A stretch of 53,668 nucleotides of DNA from Andeanibacterium sp035497315. GTDB taxonomy: Bacteria; Pseudomonadota; Alphaproteobacteria; Sphingomonadales; Sphingomonadaceae. A model generated the notes under the pieces. It had not been told where the DNA came from. It worked only from the letters and a program-made list of their open reading frames with translations, and ran no database searches. Below are positions 50,029 to 53,668 of the stretch, piece after piece; within the stretch, counting starts at the first letter, position 1; each line of letters begins with the position of its first letter. Both the position numbers and the translations under genes were made by a program. The DNA lies in NCBI GenBank assembly GCA_035497315.1, contig DATJDU010000025.1:1-53668 (forward strand), given 5' to 3'.

Positions 50029-51569
50029 TTGGCCCCCCCGATGCCGTTGCGCCCGGGGGCGATGATGTTTTTGGGATCGAGCGCCGCCTTCACCCGGTTG
50101 TTCAGCCGGTTGAGCGCATGATCGTTGAAATCGTAGGTCTGGGCGATCGTGTCCATATAATCGATATGGCCGCGATATTCGGCATAGCCGTCCTTCGCCG
50201 CTTCCACGACAAGTCGCTTGAACAGGCTATTGGCCCGGCCGGTGCTGGCCGGATCGTCCCGGTCATACAGGATCAGGCTGACATTGTTGATGTGGCGCCG
50301 CCCGATAGTGAAGGTGGAATAATAATCCTGGCCCACTTCGCCATAGATCTGCTTCACGCGCTTGGCATAGGCCAGCACCTTCGCCCCGTCCTGCGGCATC
50401 ACCGGCGCAAAGCCGATATGGCCGCCGCGCCCGCCATACCAATTGACCGACTGCAGCCCCAGGGTGGACGGCACGCCGCGCGCGGATGTGTCATAGGGTT
50501 CGCCCTGGTGCCAGATGCGGAACTTCAGTTCCGTGCCCAGCCTGGCTTCGAACAATTCGCGCATCTGGCGCATATTGCCTTCGACCACATAGGCCGGACC
50601 GAAGAAGCTGATCTTGGCGTTCCACCAGCCGAGGCCGAATTTTGCCATCATCGCGCGCTCCGCCTCTTCAGGCAGGGCCCCTTCCCCATCGTACCATTCG
50701 GAACGCTGGGTAAGCACCGAGGCCGCGCGCACCGGGCTGCCAAACACGATATTGTGCTGGATGATGTCGCGCCGCCGCAGATCGGTCAGAATATCGATCG
50801 CCCATGCCGCATCGTCGAAATTGGGGAAGGCGATCTCCACCGAGGCAGTCATTTCCGGTTCGGGCTGCAGCCACAGCCCCGCCTTGGTAACGATGCCCAG
50901 ATTGGACTGCGCGAACATCTGGTCCCAGCCGGGGCCATAGCCATGCTTGTAATTGCGCCAGGTCGCGCCCTTGCCCACTGCGCCCATGCCGGTGCGCACC
51001 AGATCGCCATCGGGCAGCACCACTTCCAGCCCGCACAGCGCATCGCAATTATCGCCCAGCGGGGTGTAGCCGATCCCGCGATCGAGCGCATTGCCCAGCA
51101 CGCTGCCCCAGCTGTTGCCGGGCACGGACATCCACAGCGGCATGTTGTTGGCCCACAGGTGATCGAACAGATCGAAGAAGCTCACGCCCGGTTCGATCAG
51201 GCAATTGGCCTGCTGCACGTCCACATCCAGCACCCGGTTCATCCGGCTGAGATCCAGGATCATGTCCCCCCGGCGGACCGGCGCGGCCGAGCCATAGCCG
51301 AAATTCTTGCCCCGGCTGACCGGCCAGAGCGGAATGCCGTGGCGATTGGCGATGCGGACCACTTCCTGCACTTCGGCCACTTCGGCCGGGGCCAGGATAC
51401 CGGCGGATTCATGATCGAGCCCGTCGCCAAAGGCATAGGGATCGAGATAGGCGGTGCGATCCTCGTCACGGTCGAGGACGCCATCGGCGCCAAGGGCGGC
51501 GCGAAACGCGATTATCGCCGCGCGGAAATCCTCCGCGCTTACGCCTGTCGGCAAGGGACTGGGCTGCAT
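50025..51569 (-). CDS. Vanillyl-alcohol oxidase/p-cresol methylhydroxylase-family flavoprotein
   Basis: This is a 514-residue VAO-family FAD protein. HGIPLWPVSRGKNFGYGSAA and VQQANCLIEPGVSFFDLFDH are the FAD-domain motifs. SNLGIVTKAGLWLQPEPE and a C-terminal RLNNRVKAALDPKNIIAPGR are also family features. With the cytochrome c gene directly after it, it fits the p-cresol methylhydroxylase / 4-alkylphenol / eugenol hydroxylase type that oxidises the carbon para to a phenol hydroxyl. It leads the five-gene operon and has an IclR-type site 46 bp upstream. The exact substrate and the mode of flavin attachment cannot be fixed from sequence alone. Confidence 0.9.
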   Translation of the reverse strand: MQPSPLPTGVSAEDFRAAIIAFRAALGADGVLDRDEDRTAYLDPYAFGDGLDHESAGILAPAEVAEVQEVVRIANRHGIPLWPVSRGKNFGYGSAAPVRRGDMILDLSRMNRVLDVDVQQANCLIEPGVSFFDLFDHLWANNMPLWMSVPGNSWGSVLGNALDRGIGYTPLGDNCDALCGLEVVLPDGDLVRTGMGAVGKGATWRNYKHGYGPGWDQMFAQSNLGIVTKAGLWLQPEPEMTASVEIAFPNFDDAAWAIDILTDLRRRDIIQHNIVFGSPVRAASVLTQRSEWYDGEGALPEEAERAMMAKFGLGWWNAKISFFGPAYVVEGNMRQMRELFEARLGTELKFRIWHQGEPYDTSARGVPSTLGLQSVNWYGGRGGHIGFAPVMPQDGAKVLAYAKRVKQIYGEVGQDYYSTFTIGRRHINNVSLILYDRDDPASTGRANSLFKRLVVEAAKDGYAEYRGHIDYMDTIAQTYDFNDHALNRLNNRVKAALDPKNIIAPGRNGIGGAK

Positions 51570-51615
51570 GTCATCTCTCCTCGGCTGATCGGCCTATGGC
51601 CCTAAGCCGGATTTT

Positions 51616-51640
51616 GTTCTGTCAGACAGATTGCTATTCT
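51616..51640 (-). promoter_or_regulatory. IclR operator S5
   Basis: GTTCT-GTCAGAC-AGATT-GCT-ATTCT keeps the 7- and 3-bp spacing of S3 with three base changes. It lies before the flavoprotein-cytochrome operon. Confidence 0.6.
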
Positions 51641-51669
51641 GTAATTTTTAGGCACGAGCATGGATGGAG

Positions 51670-52401
51670 TCAATCGGCCCCCATCATGCCAGTCCAGATC
51701 AACCGCAAAGCAAGGGCGCTGACAAGCAGGCGCATGATAATACGGAACTTTTCCTCCGGAATATGGCCGATCAGCTGCTTGCCGCACCAGGTTCCGGCAA
51801 AACCGGCCACAGTGGCGATCGCAATGGCCGCCGCATAGGGCGCATAGGCAAAGCCGGTGATGGCATAACCGCCCGCGCGGATCGCCTCCAGCACCAGCAG
51901 GCACGAGGCAAAGGTGCCCACCAGCGCGCGCCGGTCGATCCCGGAATTGAGCAGCACCGGCTGCAGCACCGAACCCATGCCCAGCACCGTTCCGCTCATC
52001 CCGTGGGCCACGCCCACTCCGGCCATGCCCGGCTGCGACTGGATATGGCGCATCGGCATCTGCGCCCAGCTGAGCACCAGCATCATCGCGCCCACGCCCA
52101 GCGCCAGCGCACGTTCGGGAATCGTGTGATAAAGCGCCAGCCCCGCGGCCACGCCCACCAGCGATCCCAGCGTGAAGGGCCGCACGATCCGCCAGGTGAT
52201 CGCCTGCCGGAAAGTGACCGCGCGCGCCACCAGCGAGGCATAGGACAGCGCCGGTTGCAGCGCGATGGCAGCCGGCAGCGGGTAAAGCAGGGTCGTCGCC
52301 CCGAACAAGACATAGCCGCCGCCGACGGAAAGGCTGGCGCTGACGAGGGCCGCCAGGAAGGATGCCCCCGCCAGTAGCGCCAGCGTCAGCAGATCGCTCA
52401 C
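51670..52401 (-). CDS. TSUP (TauE/SafE) family transporter
   Basis: This 243-residue protein has about eight hydrophobic segments. SDLLTLALLAGASFLAALVS, GGYVLFGATTLLYPLPAAIA and MSGTVLGMGSVLQPVLLNSG fit the TauE/SafE anion-exporter family. The start is a GTG overlapping the MFS stop (GTGA), so the two are coupled. Substrate may be an organic anion; the link to the aromatic cluster is by position only. Confidence 0.82.
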   Translation of the reverse strand: MSDLLTLALLAGASFLAALVSASLSVGGGYVLFGATTLLYPLPAAIALQPALSYASLVARAVTFRQAITWRIVRPFTLGSLVGVAAGLALYHTIPERALALGVGAMMLVLSWAQMPMRHIQSQPGMAGVGVAHGMSGTVLGMGSVLQPVLLNSGIDRRALVGTFASCLLVLEAIRAGGYAITGFAYAPYAAAIAIATVAGFAGTWCGKQLIGHIPEEKFRIIMRLLVSALALRLIWTGMMGAD

Positions 52402-53645
52402 CCCTTGGGCCCGGTATAGCCGCTCCAGTAACGCGGCTGGAAGCGCAGGGCCATCAGCGCGGCGGCAAAGGCGATTACCATCACTACCGTGAAGGGTACG
52501 GTGAAACCGCCGGTCCAGTCCACCGCCAGGCCGATGGCGCCGATGCCCACTGCCGCGCCGATATGGAAGGTGGCGTTCAGCACCGCGATCAGCTGCGCGA
52601 TCGGGCGCACGCCGTAGATGTGCCGCCCCAGCACCGGCGCCTGCACCACGATCCCGCCATGCGAAAGCCCGCGTACCACAGTGAACAGCATGAAAGTGAA
52701 CAGGCCGGAGACCGGGAAGGCCAGCAGCACGGCAATGCCGCACAGGGCCCAGCACATCGCCACGCCGCGGGTGGAGAACTTGTCGAACAGCCAGCCGAAC
52801 AGCAGCTTGCCGAGGCCCGACAGCACGATCACGATGGTGAAGCCCAGGGCGGCCATATAGCTGCCAAGGTCGGTCTGCCGTTCGATGAACAGCGGAATAT
52901 ATTCGTTGATGCCGTTGCTGATCACGCCCGAAAGGCCGGTGGCCACCACCAGCAGGATGAACGGGCCGGTGCGCACGATGTCGCGGAATTCCGGGCCGGG
53001 GTCGCGCGCGGCGGCAGGTGGGCCGCCCTTGCCCTCGGCGCGGGCGCCATGGTCCAGCTCTTCGGCGGTATAGCCGTAATCCTCGGGCTTCTCATGGACG
53101 AGGAACATCACCACCAGCGAAAGCGTGACCAGCACGATCAGGCCGGAAATCCCCGCAGTTGCCTGCCAGCCGAAATGCTCCAGGCCATAGGTCGTCGCCA
53201 GCGGCACCACTACGCCGGCGGCAGCCCCGCCCATCATCGCCACGCCGGTCGCCCGGCCCAGCTTGTTGTCGAACCAGCGCGCCAGGGTAAGCTGGATGGC
53301 GATCAGGCACAGGATCGAGGCAAAGCCCGATACTGCCGCCAGCACATAATATTCCCACAGGCTGTCGATGAAATAGAGCCCGGCCGAACTGAGGCCGACA
53401 GCCCAGATGGCGGGCAGATAGACCCGCTTGATCCCGAAGCGGACGAAGATCGCCCCAGCGAACAGACCCGCCACCGCCGAAACAGTGGATTTGATCACCA
53501 TGAAGCTGGTGGTCTGCGCCACGGTCCAGCCCATGTCTTTGGAGATAGTGGCATACATCACCGGCATCATCATCGAGATACCGGCCAGCGCGATGCCCCA
53601 GACGAGGAAGCCGGTCGCCACATTGGTCCAGGCATAGCGCCGCAT
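52398..53645 (-). CDS. MFS transporter, possibly starting outside the window
   Basis: This is a 415-residue major facilitator with 12 predicted helices and a polar loop near residue 205 (EELDHGARAEGKGGPPAAAR). WFDNKLGRATGVAMMGGAAA and FGWLFDKFSTRGVAM are MFS-type loops; the oxalate/formate or monocarboxylate group is the closest feel. An ATG at 53645 is possible but has no ribosome-binding site, and the frame stays open to the window edge (ARPSIATMRRYAW reads naturally), so the true start may lie outside. It heads the pair with the TSUP gene and may import the aromatic acid. Confidence 0.85.
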   Translation of the reverse strand: MRRYAWTNVATGFLVWGIALAGISMMMPVMYATISKDMGWTVAQTTSFMVIKSTVSAVAGLFAGAIFVRFGIKRVYLPAIWAVGLSSAGLYFIDSLWEYYVLAAVSGFASILCLIAIQLTLARWFDNKLGRATGVAMMGGAAAGVVVPLATTYGLEHFGWQATAGISGLIVLVTLSLVVMFLVHEKPEDYGYTAEELDHGARAEGKGGPPAAARDPGPEFRDIVRTGPFILLVVATGLSGVISNGINEYIPLFIERQTDLGSYMAALGFTIVIVLSGLGKLLFGWLFDKFSTRGVAMCWALCGIAVLLAFPVSGLFTFMLFTVVRGLSHGGIVVQAPVLGRHIYGVRPIAQLIAVLNATFHIGAAVGIGAIGLAVDWTGGFTVPFTVVMVIAFAAALMALRFQPRYWSGYTGPKG

Positions 53646-53668
53646 CGTAGCGATGGAGGGGCGAGCTT

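Noticed and set aside
1..53668. CRISPR arrays, rRNA, tRNA genes
   Set aside because: No regularly spaced repeats or recognisable structural RNA genes were seen on reading both strands.

Overview
This window is high-GC chromosomal DNA of an alphaproteobacterium, most likely a member of the Sphingomonadales (Novosphingobium, Sphingobium or Erythrobacter-like). The reasons are two large TonB-dependent receptors, a TorF-type outer-membrane protein, an EL222-like LOV-HTH photoreceptor, and a dense set of catabolic operons. No rRNA, tRNA or CRISPR array was seen. Apart from the left edge (broken integrase and excisionase genes) and one 0.94-kb inverted-repeat-bounded insert, the window is almost wholly catabolic and splits into three blocks. 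In each block the same DNA motif recurs at several promoters and a matching regulator gene lies in or beside it.

Block A (about 0.75-20.9 kb) is polyamine and beta-alanine catabolism. It holds a beta-alanine module (omega-amino acid:pyruvate transaminase, alanine dehydrogenase, malonate-semialdehyde dehydrogenase), two gamma-glutamylpolyamine synthetases, a gamma-glutamylputrescine oxidase, a gamma-glutamyl-GABA hydrolase, an extra class-III aminotransferase, a complete spermidine/putrescine ABC importer, aminobutyraldehyde dehydrogenase and putrescine:pyruvate transaminase. Both the glutamylated route and the direct transamination route are present. A LysR regulator is embedded, and the motif CTATCGG-N7-GAT occurs at three promoters of this block.

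Block B (about 21.1-32.3 kb) starts with a LOV-HTH gene. It continues with phosphonate/phospholipid head-group use: phosphonoacetaldehyde hydrolase, a TIGR03364-type FAD oxidase and a DUF5690 MFS protein in one operon; a Tat-exported phosphocholine-type phospholipase C divergent from a PhnZ-like HD diiron oxygenase; a TonB receptor; and a GntR/UTRA regulator. An operator of the PhnF/HutC type (core TGG-N6-CCA with TA near the centre) is found upstream of all three transcription units. I infer a regulon for scavenging phosphonolipid or phospholipid head groups.

The 940-bp insert (32.29-33.23 kb) carries a small conserved-looking gene and a lone Imm53-type immunity gene.

Block C (about 33.2-53.7 kb) is aromatic catabolism. 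It contains a p-cresol-methylhydroxylase-like flavoprotein and cytochrome c, GMC and aldehyde dehydrogenases, a lignostilbene-type carotenoid oxygenase, a TonB receptor, an FAD monooxygenase, a gentisate-type dioxygenase, an FAH-family hydrolase, a CaiB/BaiF CoA transferase, an HMG-CoA-lyase-family enzyme and an aconitase homologue, plus two permeases. An IclR regulator gene lies inside, and a three-half-site element (GTTCT-N7-AGAAC-N3-GTTCT, in either orientation and sometimes with one degenerate half) sits at five promoters. Together they suggest degradation of an alkylphenol or related aromatic through a (methyl)gentisate, with a maleate/citraconate to malate/citramalate to CoA-thioester to pyruvate plus acetyl-CoA branch. 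The substrate is inferred, not proven.
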